From the NCBI GenBank assembly GCA_031265105.1, contig JAISDC010000230.1, positions 1-40,567 on the forward strand: a stretch of 40,567 bases of DNA, read 5' to 3'. The notes beneath the pieces were generated by a model, which worked only from the letters and a program-made list of their open reading frames with translations, searched no databases and was not told the origin of the DNA. Shown here one piece after another: positions 8,521 to 16,456 of this stretch. Each line of letters opens with the position of its first letter. Position 1 is the first letter of the stretch. The stretch comes from Verrucomicrobiales bacterium (GTDB lineage Bacteria; Verrucomicrobiota; Verrucomicrobiia; Methylacidiphilales; JAAUTS01). The translations under genes and the position numbers were made by a program.

Positions 8521-9183
8521 ATGGACATTCTTCGCAACATCGCCAAATTTTTTCATGACGGCGGCTGGGCTATGGTGCCGCTGTCGCTCACCTCGCTGGT
8601 CGCGCTGGCCTTCATCCTGGAGCGCGGTGTCGCCTTGCGCCGCGCCAGGGTTATCCCCGATTACCTGTACCGCATGTTGCTCTCCTACCACAGCGGCCAG
8701 CCGCTGGAACCCATCGCCGCCATGATTGGCGTCGGCGACAGCACCATGGCGCGGCTGGTGCGCGTCTGCCTGGAGCACCTGCCGTGGTCGAAGGCGGAAA
8801 ACGCGGAGGCGGTGCAGGTGCGCGCGCGGGCCGAGGTGGTGCAATTGGAGCGCGGCCTGGTGCTGCTGGAAATCATCGTCGGCATCGCGCCGTTGCTGGG
8901 GCTGATGGGCACGGTCAGCGGCATGATAGTGATTTTCACCGATGTCGGCCACCTTGGCGCGGCGAAGCAGACCATGCAAATGGCGCTCGGTATCTCCCAG
9001 GCGTTGAACGCCACCGTCAGCGGCCTGGCCATCGCCATCCCGGCGCTGATCATGCACGGCTACTACAGCCGCAAGGTCGAGGCGCTGGCGGTGGAAATGG
9101 AAAGCCTGTGCATGGATTTTCTGACCAAACTTTACCTGCAACCGGCGTCCGCTGCCGGTGACAAACCCAAAACCGCCCGGTGA
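8521..9183 (+). CDS. exbB: ExbB/TolQ-family proton channel subunit
   Basis: This 220-residue inner-membrane protein of the MotA/TolQ/ExbB family forms the pentameric proton channel that powers TonB- or TolA-type transducers. Three hydrophobic segments are visible: WAMVPLSLTSLVALAFIL near the N-terminus, LLEIIVGIAPLLGLMGTVSGMI in the middle, and ISQALNATVSGLAIAIPALI near the C-terminal third. The GLMGTVSGM and ALNATVSGLAIAIPA stretches are the family signatures. Both TVSG segments are encoded by the window motif (CACGGTCAGCGG, CACCGTCAGCGG), so the motif here coincides with conserved protein sequence. exbD follows after a few bases. ExbB and TolQ cannot be told apart with confidence; the name follows the gene order. 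Confidence 0.92.
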   Translation: MDILRNIAKFFHDGGWAMVPLSLTSLVALAFILERGVALRRARVIPDYLYRMLLSYHSGQPLEPIAAMIGVGDSTMARLVRVCLEHLPWSKAENAEAVQVRARAEVVQLERGLVLLEIIVGIAPLLGLMGTVSGMIVIFTDVGHLGAAKQTMQMALGISQALNATVSGLAIAIPALIMHGYYSRKVEALAVEMESLCMDFLTKLYLQPASAAGDKPKTAR

Positions 9184-9190
9184 CACTGCC

Positions 9191-9622
9191 ATGCAATTCT
9201 ACACCAAACGTCGCCGGATGCCGGTCATCAACGTGGTTTCGTTGATCGACGTGTTTTGCCTGCTGCTGATTTTTTACATCGTCACCACCACCTTCAAGAA
9301 AGCGGAGCCGGCGGTGCAAATCCGGGTGCCGGAATCCGCCGCCGCGCAGGCGGAAACGCCGGCGCGGGAACCGGTCGTGATTTACGCCACCAAGGCGCAG
9401 GAACTTTATCTCGGCGAGGAAAAAATCCCGCTGGCGCGGCTGGGCGAGGCGCTCAAGGCCAGGAAAGCCCAGGCAGCGGCCGGTTTCTCGTTGAAAGCCG
9501 ACACCGATGTGCCGCTCGGTTTTTTTGTCAAGGTGATGGACGCCGCCAAGCAGGCCGGCATCACCGATTTGTCAATGTACACCGAGGAGCCGCAACCCGA
9601 CCCCGCCGCGCCGGCGCCATGA
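9191..9622 (+). CDS. exbD: ExbD/TolR-family protein
   Basis: This 143-residue partner of ExbB has a short basic N-terminus (TKRRRMPVINVVSLID), one transmembrane helix (VFCLLLIFYIVTTTF) whose leading Asp in LID is the proton-carrying residue of the family, and a periplasmic domain ending in a Pro-rich tail. I preferred the ATG at 9191. A GTG at 9158 would overlap exbB by 26 bases and add PKPPGDTA, which does not look like ExbD. The stop TGA at 9620-9622 abuts the stop of the convergent folB exactly, making the palindrome TGATCA, so the two genes have no intergenic space. Confidence 0.9.
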   Translation: MQFYTKRRRMPVINVVSLIDVFCLLLIFYIVTTTFKKAEPAVQIRVPESAAAQAETPAREPVVIYATKAQELYLGEEKIPLARLGEALKARKAQAAAGFSLKADTDVPLGFFVKVMDAAKQAGITDLSMYTEEPQPDPAAPAP

Positions 9623-9979
9623 TCAGCGGTGCCGCGTCATGGTCACGCTGACAAAGCGGGTGGTCGGGATGATAAATTTGCGGACTTCTACCGTGACCGC
9701 GCTGACCTTGAACTCCGTCAGAATCACCGCGCACAAGTCCGCGGCCAGCGTTTCAAGCAACCGGCGGGGCCGCGCGCCGGCGCTGTGTTTGACGGTTTCG
9801 CACACTTGGAAATAATCCACGGTCAGCGCCAGGTCATCGGTGGCGGCGGCGGCAGCGAGCGACGGCGGGGTCAGGGTCAGCGACACTTCCAGCCGCTGCG
9901 GTTGGGCGCGTTCCTCGTCGGTCACGCCGAGGCGGGCGCTGACGGTGAGGCGGTCGATGTGAATTTGGTCGGACGTCAT
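9623..9979 (-). CDS. folB: Dihydroneopterin aldolase family
   Basis: This 118-residue protein matches FolB, which cleaves 7,8-dihydroneopterin to 6-hydroxymethyl-7,8-dihydropterin in folate synthesis. The features seen are the N-terminal strand IHIDRLTVSARLGVTDEERAQPQ (the GVxxxER-Q segment), VDYFQVCETV, RLLETLAADLC, and VTVEVRKFIIP with the catalytic Lys. The length is typical (115-125). FolX epimerases are close relatives and cannot be excluded. It lies just downstream of the HAD gene on the same strand and converges with exbD. The LTVSA peptide near the start is encoded by a CGCTGACGGTGAG copy of the window motif. Confidence 0.87.
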   Translation of the reverse strand: MTSDQIHIDRLTVSARLGVTDEERAQPQRLEVSLTLTPPSLAAAAATDDLALTVDYFQVCETVKHSAGARPRRLLETLAADLCAVILTEFKVSAVTVEVRKFIIPTTRFVSVTMTRHR

Positions 9980-9985
9980 GGTTTT

Positions 9986-10639
9986 TTATTTGTCGCGCCT
10001 GCCGTCAAGCGGCGCGGACTGCCGGACGAGATACTCTTGCAATTCGCGCAAATCGTTGAACAGCAAATCCGGCGCGGCGGCTTGCAGCATGGCCGGCGTG
10101 TTGTAGCCGGTCAGCACGGCGCAACTGGCGACGCCGCCGTGTCGGGCGGTGGCGATGTCGTGCTCCATGTCGCCCACGAACAGCGTGGCCCGCGGGTCCA
10201 GGTCGAACTCCGCCAGCAGCGCGTGGATGACTTCGCGTTTGTCGCGGACTTGCACGCAGGCTTTGGTGAAGTATGTCGCCAGGCCGAGCCGGGGCGCTTG
10301 CGCCGCGTAATGCTCGGCGTGGATGCTGCTCAGGAGAAACAGTTTGCGGCCCGCGGCGCGGCAATAATCCAGCAGTTCTTTCGCGTGCGGCAGCAGCGGG
10401 GTGTCCGCTTCCAGCAATTTGAACGCGTCCGTGAAGTTGCGGTCAATCTCGGTCATGGCCGCTTCCGGCAGGTGGCGCGCGTAAAATTCCGTGAAGGGCA
10501 GGCAAAATTTTTCCCGAAATTCCGTCAACGTCAGCGGCGGCCGGCCGTAATGGGTGAAGATTTTATTGGTCGCGTCCAGCACCGCCGGCAAATCGTCCAC
10601 CAGCGTGCCTGACCAGTCGAAAATAATGTTGTTGAACAT
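9986..10639 (-). CDS. HAD-superfamily hydrolase, phosphoglycolate phosphatase-like
   Basis: This 217-residue protein has the haloacid dehalogenase layout. Motif I is FDWSGTLVDD with nucleophile D8, followed by a helical cap (residues about 15-85), motif II LFLLSSIH, and motif IV FVGDMEHDIATAR, which holds the metal-binding acidic residues. The second Asp of the usual DxDGT motif is Ser (DWSGT). That residue normally acts as acid/base, so the activity may differ from a standard phosphatase. It could act on phosphoglycolate or another small phosphate ester. folB follows six bases downstream, which suggests cotranscription; a role in folate synthesis (dephosphorylating a pterin precursor) is only an inference from position. 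Confidence 0.85.
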   Translation of the reverse strand: MFNNIIFDWSGTLVDDLPAVLDATNKIFTHYGRPPLTLTEFREKFCLPFTEFYARHLPEAAMTEIDRNFTDAFKLLEADTPLLPHAKELLDYCRAAGRKLFLLSSIHAEHYAAQAPRLGLATYFTKACVQVRDKREVIHALLAEFDLDPRATLFVGDMEHDIATARHGGVASCAVLTGYNTPAMLQAAAPDLLFNDLRELQEYLVRQSAPLDGRRDK

Positions 10640-10641
10640 AG

Positions 10642-11085
10642 TTATGGTTTGAAACTCCGGTCACGAAGACGCAAAGGCGCGAAGTTTTTTTGGATGATTC
10701 GTTTGATTCCTTGTTTAATTAAAGGGACGTTAAAGTTGATAAGAAAACCCAATTGCAGATTGGATAATTTGAGGTACGTCAGGAGTTGGGATTGATGCAC
10801 CGGCAACAGCGCCTCGACGGATTTGACTTCCACGATGATTTGGTTTGCCACCAGCAAATCCAGCCGGAAATCGGCAGGTATCCGCTGCCCGTCATAAATC
10901 ACCGGCAGCGGAACCTGTCTGGCAAGCTTGATGTCGCGTTTGTCTAATTCGATGACCAGACACTGCTCATAAATGGATTCCAGCAATCCCGCGCCGAGGG
11001 TTGAATGCACTTTAAAGGCCGCGTCAACCACTTGTTTGGCCAGCCTTTCAATATCGGGATGCAAAATGTTTTTTTGATCAGTCAT
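10642..11085 (-). CDS. GxxExxY protein, PD-(D/E)XK nuclease fold
   Basis: This 147-residue protein carries the family signature G33-L-L-E36-S-I-Y39 and a PD-(D/E)XK-like core: D76 in FRLDLLV, E86-V-K88 in IIVEVKS, then Q98 at the start of the next helix. The family has a predicted nuclease fold but, as far as I know, no established function. The start at 11085 (MTDQKNILHPDIERLAKQVV) is chosen because a 34-residue extension back to 11187 would be translated from repeat DNA. The gene is enclosed by inverted repeat arms at 10661-10684 and 11088-11111. The downstream arm encodes the last residues (FAPLRLRDRSF), so the repeat is part of the gene. This tight packaging suggests a mobile unit rather than a simple housekeeping gene. 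Confidence 0.9.
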   Translation of the reverse strand: MTDQKNILHPDIERLAKQVVDAAFKVHSTLGAGLLESIYEQCLVIELDKRDIKLARQVPLPVIYDGQRIPADFRLDLLVANQIIVEVKSVEALLPVHQSQLLTYLKLSNLQLGFLINFNVPLIKQGIKRIIQKNFAPLRLRDRSFKP

Positions 11086-11111
11086 TGCTTGGCGTCTTAG
11101 CGTCTTCGTGG
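10661..11111. mobile_element. Candidate minimal element: GxxExxY gene between inverted repeats
   Basis: Arm 10661-10684 (TCACGAAGACGCAAAGGCGC...) and arm 11088-11111 (read on the minus strand, CCACGAAGACGCTAAGACGC...) agree at about 20 of 24 positions in inverted orientation. They bracket a single gene of a nuclease-fold family. The arms are related to those of the gene-free inverted repeats at 4954-5020 and 6278-6355. This is the arrangement expected if a coding parent gave rise to MITE-like derivatives. No target-site duplication could be recognised. Mobility is an inference. Confidence 0.5.
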
Positions 11112-11117
11112 CAGGAG

Positions 11118-12164
11118 TTAAAATTGGTTCAACCGGTCGAGCAACTCGCGCAGACGGCCGTGGGTGCGGCGGTCGAATTTCAGGCACAGGCGCGGCAGGT
11201 CGGCCAGTTCGGGTTCGTTGATTTCCTCCGGCAAGGCGCGGCTCATGTGGATGGAGCCGGGTTCGTCGAGAATGTCGGCGAAGTCGTCCTCCAGGCGGCG
11301 GATGGCGCCGGGCGGTACCTCGCGTTGCAGGCGGATGACCAACTCGTCGCCGACGTAGCGGTAGGAGTGGAAATTGTAATAAAAATTCAGGATTTCCTTT
11401 TGCGCCTCCGCCAGGTTGTCGGTGAATTTGATGAGCTTGAAATCGTCCCTGGAAATCACCCCGTCGCGCAGCAAATGCTCGTGCAGGTAATGCTCGAACG
11501 TCCGCCAGAAATTGCCGCCCGGCTCGTCCACGAACACGATGGGCATGATCGGCGCCTTGCCGGTCTGCACCAGTGTGATGACCTCGAAGCCCTCGTCCAT
11601 GGTGCCGAAGCCGCCGGGGAACAGCGCCACGGCGTCGCTGTTCTTGATGAAGTTCAGCTTGCGGGTGAAAAAATAACGGAAGGTGATGAGTTTTTCGTCG
11701 CCGCTGATGGTCGCGTTGGGCCGCTGCTCGAACGGCAACTGGATGTTCAGCGCGAAACTGCGCTCGCGCCCCGCGCCCGCCTGCGCCGCGCCCATGACGC
11801 CGTGGCCGCCGCCGGTGATAATCATGTAGCCGCTGTCCACCATCAGCCGGGCGAAGTCATGCGCGGCCCGGTAAGCGCCTTCCGCCGGCTGGGTGCGGGC
11901 GGAGCCGAAGATGCAGATTTTTTTGTCGGCGGCGTAGGGTTGGAAAACTTTGCTGGCGTAACGCATTTCCTTGAACGCGACGTTCATCTGGTAAACATCG
12001 GCGGGCGCGGGCTGGTCCTGGTTGAACTTCAGCACCGTCACCAGCATCTCGCGGAATTTGTCGTAATCGGCGCTGACGTTGGCGAGGCGCAACAGCTCGT
12101 CGATTTTTTTCTCCAACGCGGCGTCGCCGGTGGTGTAGGCGGTGGGTTTGTTCGGCTTGGTCAT
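11118..12164 (-). CDS. LOG-family nucleotide-binding protein (TIGR00730-like)
   Basis: This 348-residue protein contains the Rossmann-like core of the LOG family: ICIFGSAR, GYMIITGGGHGVMGA, and the hallmark PGGFGTMDE. Characterised members hydrolyse nucleoside 5'-monophosphates, releasing the base and ribose 5-phosphate (the plant cytokinin-activating enzyme and bacterial PpnN). The extra N-terminal segment (about 75 residues before KICIFGSAR) and long C-terminal region make it larger than the short LOG enzymes (about 190 residues) and closer to the long bacterial form. It follows metF on the minus strand after a short gap. The catalytic Arg and Glu region seems intact. Confidence 0.88.
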   Translation of the reverse strand: MTKPNKPTAYTTGDAALEKKIDELLRLANVSADYDKFREMLVTVLKFNQDQPAPADVYQMNVAFKEMRYASKVFQPYAADKKICIFGSARTQPAEGAYRAAHDFARLMVDSGYMIITGGGHGVMGAAQAGAGRERSFALNIQLPFEQRPNATISGDEKLITFRYFFTRKLNFIKNSDAVALFPGGFGTMDEGFEVITLVQTGKAPIMPIVFVDEPGGNFWRTFEHYLHEHLLRDGVISRDDFKLIKFTDNLAEAQKEILNFYYNFHSYRYVGDELVIRLQREVPPGAIRRLEDDFADILDEPGSIHMSRALPEEINEPELADLPRLCLKFDRRTHGRLRELLDRLNQF

Positions 12165-12179
12165 GGTCAGCGGCTCCGT

Positions 12180-13040
12180 TCAGAGGTTCAGGGTCTCGTA
12201 AATTTTGCGGGTCGTGGCGGCGCGGTTCAGCGTGTAAAAATGCACGCCGCTGACGCCGTGGTCCACGAGGTCGCGCACCTGCTCGGTCGCCCAATGCGCG
12301 CCCACGCGCGCGACGCCCGCATCGTCAGCGGCGCGCGCGACGGCCTTCAGCAGCGGCGCGGGGAAACGCGCCCCGCCCGCCAGCTCCGCCATGCGCCGCA
12401 TCCCCGCCAGCGTGGTAATCGGCATGATGCCGGCGATGATGGGGACGTTGATGCCGGCCAGCTCGCAGCGTTCGCGGAAATCATAAAAATCGCGGTTGTC
12501 GAAGAACAGTTGCGTGACGAGATAATCCGCGCCGGCGGCCACCTTGGCTTGCAAAAACTCAATCTCGCGCAAGCGGTTCGGCGTGGCGGGATGCCCTTCG
12601 GGAAAGCCCGCGACGCCGATGCCGAAGCGCGGGAAATGTTGCTTGATGAACGCGACCAAATCCGCCGCGTGCGGGAAGTCGCCGCCCGCCGCTGACGGTG
12701 TCCCCGGCGACGGGTCGCCGCGCAAGGCGAGGATGTTGTGAATGCCGTGCCGGTCGTAATGTTCGAGGATGGCGTGGATGGCGTCACGGTCAGCGCCGCC
12801 GCAAGTGAGGTGGGCGACGACCGTCAAGTCCGTCTCCCGCGCCAGCCGCGTGACGAGCCGTTGCGTGCGGTCGCGCGCCGAGCCGCCCGCGCCGTAAGTG
12901 ACACTGACCGCGGCCGGCCGGAGCGGCATCAGCGCGGCGATGGTGTGGAACAACGTCTCCGCCTCCGCCTCGTTTTTCGGCGGGAAAAACTCGAAGCTGA
13001 ACGTCGGCCGGCGGCGGGCTAAAATTTCGCGGAACAACAT
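12180..13040 (-). CDS. metF: 5,10-methylenetetrahydrofolate reductase
   Basis: This FAD-dependent enzyme reduces 5,10-methylene-THF to 5-methyl-THF for methionine synthesis. The TIM-barrel signatures are visible: TFSFEFFPPKNEAEAE (with the catalytic Glu in FEFFPP), VSVTYGAGGSARDRT, VAHLTCGG, ILALRGDPSPG, VAGFPEGHP, ADYLVTQLFFDN and PIIAGIMPI. The length from the chosen start (286 residues) is typical. I chose the ATG at 13040 because it begins LFREILARRRPTFSFEF, as in relatives, and GGAGAGGG lies upstream. The longer frame to 13097 adds a low-complexity leader. It is one of two folate-pathway genes in this minus-strand run, with folB. Confidence 0.96.
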   Translation of the reverse strand: MLFREILARRRPTFSFEFFPPKNEAEAETLFHTIAALMPLRPAAVSVTYGAGGSARDRTQRLVTRLARETDLTVVAHLTCGGADRDAIHAILEHYDRHGIHNILALRGDPSPGTPSAAGGDFPHAADLVAFIKQHFPRFGIGVAGFPEGHPATPNRLREIEFLQAKVAAGADYLVTQLFFDNRDFYDFRERCELAGINVPIIAGIMPITTLAGMRRMAELAGGARFPAPLLKAVARAADDAGVARVGAHWATEQVRDLVDHGVSGVHFYTLNRAATTRKIYETLNL

Positions 13041-13104
13041 AACTAAACCGCCCTCTCCATTTCCTCCATGTTCTCCTTGTAAAAAGTGTTTTTCCAACAG
13101 ACCC

Positions 13105-14898
13105 TTAACCGGGAATATCCCCCGTCAACCGCGCCGCGCCGCCGGCCATCGGCTCAAGGATGGTCTCCCGCACACTCGTGCCGGCGGGTATCATCGGCAG
13201 CACATGCTCGGTTTCGGGCACCAGCACGTCCAGCACATACGGCTCCCGCGCCGCCAGCATCCGCTTCAGCGCGGGGACCAGGTCGGCGGGTTTGCTCACC
13301 TGCTCGGCCTTGACGCCGAAGCCCGCGCAAATCGTCACGTAATCGGGATACATTTTGCCACGGTCAGCGTGGTCGCCGAGGTAAGTGTGCCCGCGGTTGC
13401 TGGCGAAGAACCGGTCTTCCCACTGCATCACCATGCCGAGGTATTGGTTGTTAATGATGATGACTTTCGCGGGGATTTTCTCAATGGCGGCGGTGGCGAG
13501 TTCCTGCACGTTCATCATGAACGAGCCGTCGCCGTCGATGTCCACCACCTGCGCGCCGGGCCGCGCCACCTGCGCGCCGAGCGCGGCGGGGTAGCCGAAG
13601 CCCATCGCGCCGAGGCCGAGGCTGCTCAGGTAGGTGCGCGGCCGCACGTAGTCGTAAAATTGCGCCGCCCACATTTGGTGCTGGCCGACGCCGGTGCTGA
13701 TGATGGCGTCGCCGCGCGTCAGCTTGCTCAATTCCGCGACCACCTGCTGCGGCATGATGACGTCGGGCCGGGCGCGGTAACGCAGCGGGTACGCGCGCTT
13801 CCACGCGGCGATTTTTTTGTGCCACGCGGGAAAGTCCTTGCGCTGCCGGCCACCCTTGCGGATGAGTTCGTTCAACCGGCGCAGCGCGTATTTCACGTCG
13901 CTGAGGATGGGCAACTGCACGACCTTGTTCTTGTTCAACTCCGCCGCGTCGGTCTCGATGTGGACGATGGTGGCGCGCTTGGCGAACTCGCTGACCTTGC
14001 TCGTCACGCGGTCGGAAAAACGCACGCCGACGGCGATGAGCAAATCGCAATCGTCAGCGGCACGGTTGGCGTACGCGGGGCCGTGCATCCCCAGCCACTT
14101 GCACGCGAGCGGGTGCGTTTCGGGGAACGCGCCGACGCCCATCAACGTCGTGGACACGGGGATGTGCGTGGCCTCGGCGAATTTTTTCAACTCACCCGCG
14201 GCGTTGGCGGAAATCACCCCGCCGCCGGCGTGCAACAGCGGGCGCGCGGATTTTTCCACCAGCGCGAGCAGCTCCAGCAGCGCGTCATCACCGGCCTTGG
14301 CGTGCCCGACGAGGCCGGGCAGGTCAACGTCAGCGGGCCACACGGGCCGGGTGCGCGCGGCTTGCACGTCCTTCGGCACGTCAATCCACACCGGCCCGGG
14401 CCGGCCGGTGGTGGCGATTTTGAACGCCTCCTTGACCACGCGCGGGATGTCGTTCACGTCCATCACGAGGTAACTGTGCTTGACGATGGGCACGGTCATG
14501 CCGTACACGTCGGTTTCCTGAAAACCGGTTTTGCCAATCATCGAGCGGGTGACCTGGCCGGTGATGGCGATGAGCGGGATGGAATCCATGAAGGCGTCGG
14601 CGACGCCGGTGATGAGGTTGGTCGCGCCGGGGCCGCTGGTGGCCATGCACACGCCGACCTTGCCGGAGGCGCGCGCGTAGCCGCCGGCCATGAACGCGCC
14701 GCCCTGCTCGTGACGCGGGAGGATGGTGCGGATTGGTTTGGAGCGGGTCAGGGCCTGGTGGAACAACATGCTGTTGCCGCCCGGGTAAGCGAAGACGGTG
14801 TCCACGCCCTCCCGCTCCAGCGCGCGGACGAGGATGTCGGCGCCGCTGAGGGTGGACGAGGTTTGCTTGGCCGCTGCGGTTGACTGGTTGTTTTTCAT
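13105..14898 (-). CDS. ilvB: Acetolactate synthase large subunit
   Basis: This 597-residue thiamine-diphosphate enzyme performs the first common step of branched-chain amino acid synthesis (pyruvate to acetolactate or acetohydroxybutyrate). The N-terminal domain has VDTVFAYPGG and the activating Glu in RHEQGGAFMAGGYARASG. The central domain binds FAD (HIPVSTTLMGVGAFPE region). The ThDP motif is GDGSFMMNVQEL followed by NNQYLGMVMQWEDRFF. The start at 14898 (MKNNQSTAAAK) drops a 25-residue leader that would read across AT-rich intergenic DNA. No regulatory subunit gene (ilvN/ilvH) lies next to it, so the partner must be elsewhere. Confidence 0.96.
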   Translation of the reverse strand: MKNNQSTAAAKQTSSTLSGADILVRALEREGVDTVFAYPGGNSMLFHQALTRSKPIRTILPRHEQGGAFMAGGYARASGKVGVCMATSGPGATNLITGVADAFMDSIPLIAITGQVTRSMIGKTGFQETDVYGMTVPIVKHSYLVMDVNDIPRVVKEAFKIATTGRPGPVWIDVPKDVQAARTRPVWPADVDLPGLVGHAKAGDDALLELLALVEKSARPLLHAGGGVISANAAGELKKFAEATHIPVSTTLMGVGAFPETHPLACKWLGMHGPAYANRAADDCDLLIAVGVRFSDRVTSKVSEFAKRATIVHIETDAAELNKNKVVQLPILSDVKYALRRLNELIRKGGRQRKDFPAWHKKIAAWKRAYPLRYRARPDVIMPQQVVAELSKLTRGDAIISTGVGQHQMWAAQFYDYVRPRTYLSSLGLGAMGFGYPAALGAQVARPGAQVVDIDGDGSFMMNVQELATAAIEKIPAKVIIINNQYLGMVMQWEDRFFASNRGHTYLGDHADRGKMYPDYVTICAGFGVKAEQVSKPADLVPALKRMLAAREPYVLDVLVPETEHVLPMIPAGTSVRETILEPMAGGAARLTGDIPG

Positions 14899-15012
14899 GA
14901 TGGGTGGATAATTATAAAAGGAAACCCGCGCAAGGCAATCCATAAGAAAGTTGGCGGCAAAACCCGCCAACATAGGCTTGTCCTCAGCGGGAGCGGTGGC
15001 TAAGGTTGTCTG

Positions 15013-15237
15013 ATGGTCACGATTTTGCCTCTGAAGAAAATGTCGCGGCGCGACAAATTGCGGGTGATGGAGGAGCTTTGGGTGGATTTGTCAACGAACG
15101 CTGAGGTTGACTCCCCCGCATGGCACGGGGCGGAGTTGCGCCGGACGGAACAATTGGTCGAAAGTGGCGCGGCCAAGTTTGATGATTGGGGCAAAGCTAG
15201 GCAGCGGCTCCGCCGCCAAATTTCCCGGCGCCTGTGA
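15013..15237 (+). CDS. Addiction-module antitoxin (PF09720-like)
   Basis: This 74-residue acidic/basic helical protein matches the family of short antitoxins paired with ParE/RelE toxins: MSRRDKLRVMEELWVDLS, then SPAWHGAELRRTEQLVESGAAKFDDWGKARQRLRR. The segment around SPAWH and the KFDDW motif are characteristic. The ATG at 15040 (MSRRDK) is an equally good start. The stop overlaps the toxin start in GTGA, a usual sign of translational coupling. It would neutralise the ParE-type toxin and probably repress the pair. Confidence 0.85.
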   Translation: MVTILPLKKMSRRDKLRVMEELWVDLSTNAEVDSPAWHGAELRRTEQLVESGAAKFDDWGKARQRLRRQISRRL

Positions 15238-15527
15238 ACATTCGCCTCCTCAATCTTGCCGAGCAGGACTTGCTGGTTGGTTTTGAATTTTACGAACGGC
15301 AAGAGGTCGGCGTGGGAACGTATTTTTTTGAGAGCCTGCAGGCGGACATCGAATCACTGCGGTTGTTTGCCGGCACACACCGCGAGGTGTTTGGTTTTCA
15401 CAAAATGCTGTCGCGCCGTTTTCCCTATGCGATTTATTATCGTGTGACGCATGACGAGATTGCCGTCTGGCGCGTTTTGGATTGTCGTCGCAATCCCCGG
15501 TGGATAGTACGGCAACTTGGCGGTTGA
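15234..15527 (+). CDS. ParE/RelE-family toxin
   Basis: This 97-residue protein has the compact ParE/RelE layout: N-terminal helices (LAEQDLLVGFEFYERQEVGVGTYFFESLQADIESL) and a C-terminal sheet (FGFHKMLSRRFPYAIYYRV ... IAVWRVLDCRRNPRWI). ParE types inhibit gyrase, while RelE types cleave ribosome-bound mRNA. The RRFPYAIYY and VLDCRRNP segments favour the ParE-like branch common next to PF09720 antitoxins. It starts at GTG 15234, overlapping the antitoxin by four bases. Confidence 0.87.
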   Translation: MNIRLLNLAEQDLLVGFEFYERQEVGVGTYFFESLQADIESLRLFAGTHREVFGFHKMLSRRFPYAIYYRVTHDEIAVWRVLDCRRNPRWIVRQLGG

Positions 15528-15557
15528 TAAAAAAATCACCAAACTCAATAAAAAGCG

Positions 15558-15586
15558 TTGACAGAGTAGCGCGATACGCATACCGT
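15558..15586 (+). promoter_or_regulatory. Candidate sigma-70-type promoter for rplM-rpsI
   Basis: A perfect -35 box TTGACA (15558-15563) is followed after 17 bases by a weak -10 box TACCGT (15581-15586). The ATG of rplM lies 15 bases further on, giving a very short leader. The AT-rich stretch before it (15528-15557) suits a promoter. The weak -10 lowers certainty. Confidence 0.5.
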
Positions 15587-15600
15587 TTCCGTTCCTTTTT

Positions 15601-16035
15601 ATGAAAACATTCTCGGCAAAAGCAGAAACCACTGACCGCCAGTGGTATGTTATCGACGCCCAAAACCAAGTGGTGGGCCGCGTGGCGGAAAGAGCCGCGG
15701 TGCTCCTGCGCGGCAAGGCCAAGGCCATTTTTACCCCGCATGTTGATACCGGCGACCATGTCATTGTCATCAACGCCGGCAAGGCCCGCTTCACCGGCAA
15801 GAAGGAGGAGCAGAAGAATTACAGCACTTATTCCAACTTCATCGGCGGCCAGAAAAACGAAAGCCCGAAGGACGTGCGCCGCCGCCGCCCCGAATTGCTG
15901 GTGGAACGCGCGATCAAGGGCATGATTCCCCATAACCGGCTTGGTCGCGTGGTGTTGAAAAAACTGCACGTTTACGCCGGGGCCGAGCATCCGCACTCGG
16001 CGCAGGAACCCACCGCGATCAAGGTCGCCCGCTGA
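15601..16035 (+). CDS. rplM: Ribosomal protein L13 (uL13)
   Basis: This 144-residue large-subunit protein contains the conserved L13 signatures: WYVIDAQNQVVGRVAERAAVLLRGK, HVDTGDHVIVINAGKARFTGKK, and AIKGMIPHNRLGRVVLKKLHVYAGAEHPH. The length is typical. rpsI follows 25 bases downstream, the near-universal L13-S9 pair, and both are probably read from the TTGACA promoter just upstream. Confidence 0.98.
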   Translation: MKTFSAKAETTDRQWYVIDAQNQVVGRVAERAAVLLRGKAKAIFTPHVDTGDHVIVINAGKARFTGKKEEQKNYSTYSNFIGGQKNESPKDVRRRRPELLVERAIKGMIPHNRLGRVVLKKLHVYAGAEHPHSAQEPTAIKVAR

Positions 16036-16060
16036 CACTGAATATCATAGGATCAATATT

Positions 16061-16456
16061 ATGGCAGATACTGTAATTTTTACCGCCACCGGTCGCCGCA
16101 AAACCGCCGTGGCCCGCATCAATCTCAAAGCAGGCAAAGGCACGCTGACGGTGAACGGCAAGGCCGCCGACGAGTATTTTTTCACTCCGGAGCAGCGCAT
16201 TGAATTGCGGTTGCCGCTGGTCGTTACCGACAGCCAGAAAAAATTTGACGTCCAGATTCGCGCCGAGGGCGGCGGTCTCCAGGGCCAGGCCGGGGCTTCC
16301 TGCCTGGCGATAGCCCGCGCGCTGGTGCAAGTGGACAAGGAACTCCGCGCCCCGCTGCGGGCGCAGGGTTTGCTAACCCGCGATTCCCGCATGAAGGAGC
16401 GCAAAAAATCCGGCCAGCCGGGCGCCCGCAAGCGGTTCCAGTTCTCCAAGCGCTGA
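16061..16456 (+). CDS. rpsI: Ribosomal protein S9 (uS9)
   Basis: This 131-residue small-subunit protein has the S9 landmarks: TGRRKTAVARINLKAGKG at the N-terminus, GGGLQGQAGASCLAIARAL in the middle, and the basic tail GLLTRDSRMKERKKSGQPGARKRFQFSKR. The tail reaches the P-site tRNA. The family usually ends in Lys-Arg, as seen. TLTVNGK near the N-terminus is encoded by a CGCTGACGGTGAA motif copy, so the motif lies in a very conserved gene. AGGATC lies nine bases before the ATG. Confidence 0.98.
   Translation: MADTVIFTATGRRKTAVARINLKAGKGTLTVNGKAADEYFFTPEQRIELRLPLVVTDSQKKFDVQIRAEGGGLQGQAGASCLAIARALVQVDKELRAPLRAQGLLTRDSRMKERKKSGQPGARKRFQFSKR

Noticed and set aside
11085-14883. Long plus-strand frames over the LOG, metF and ilvB genes
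   Set aside because: High GC keeps antisense frames open. The minus-strand products carry complete catalytic motifs.
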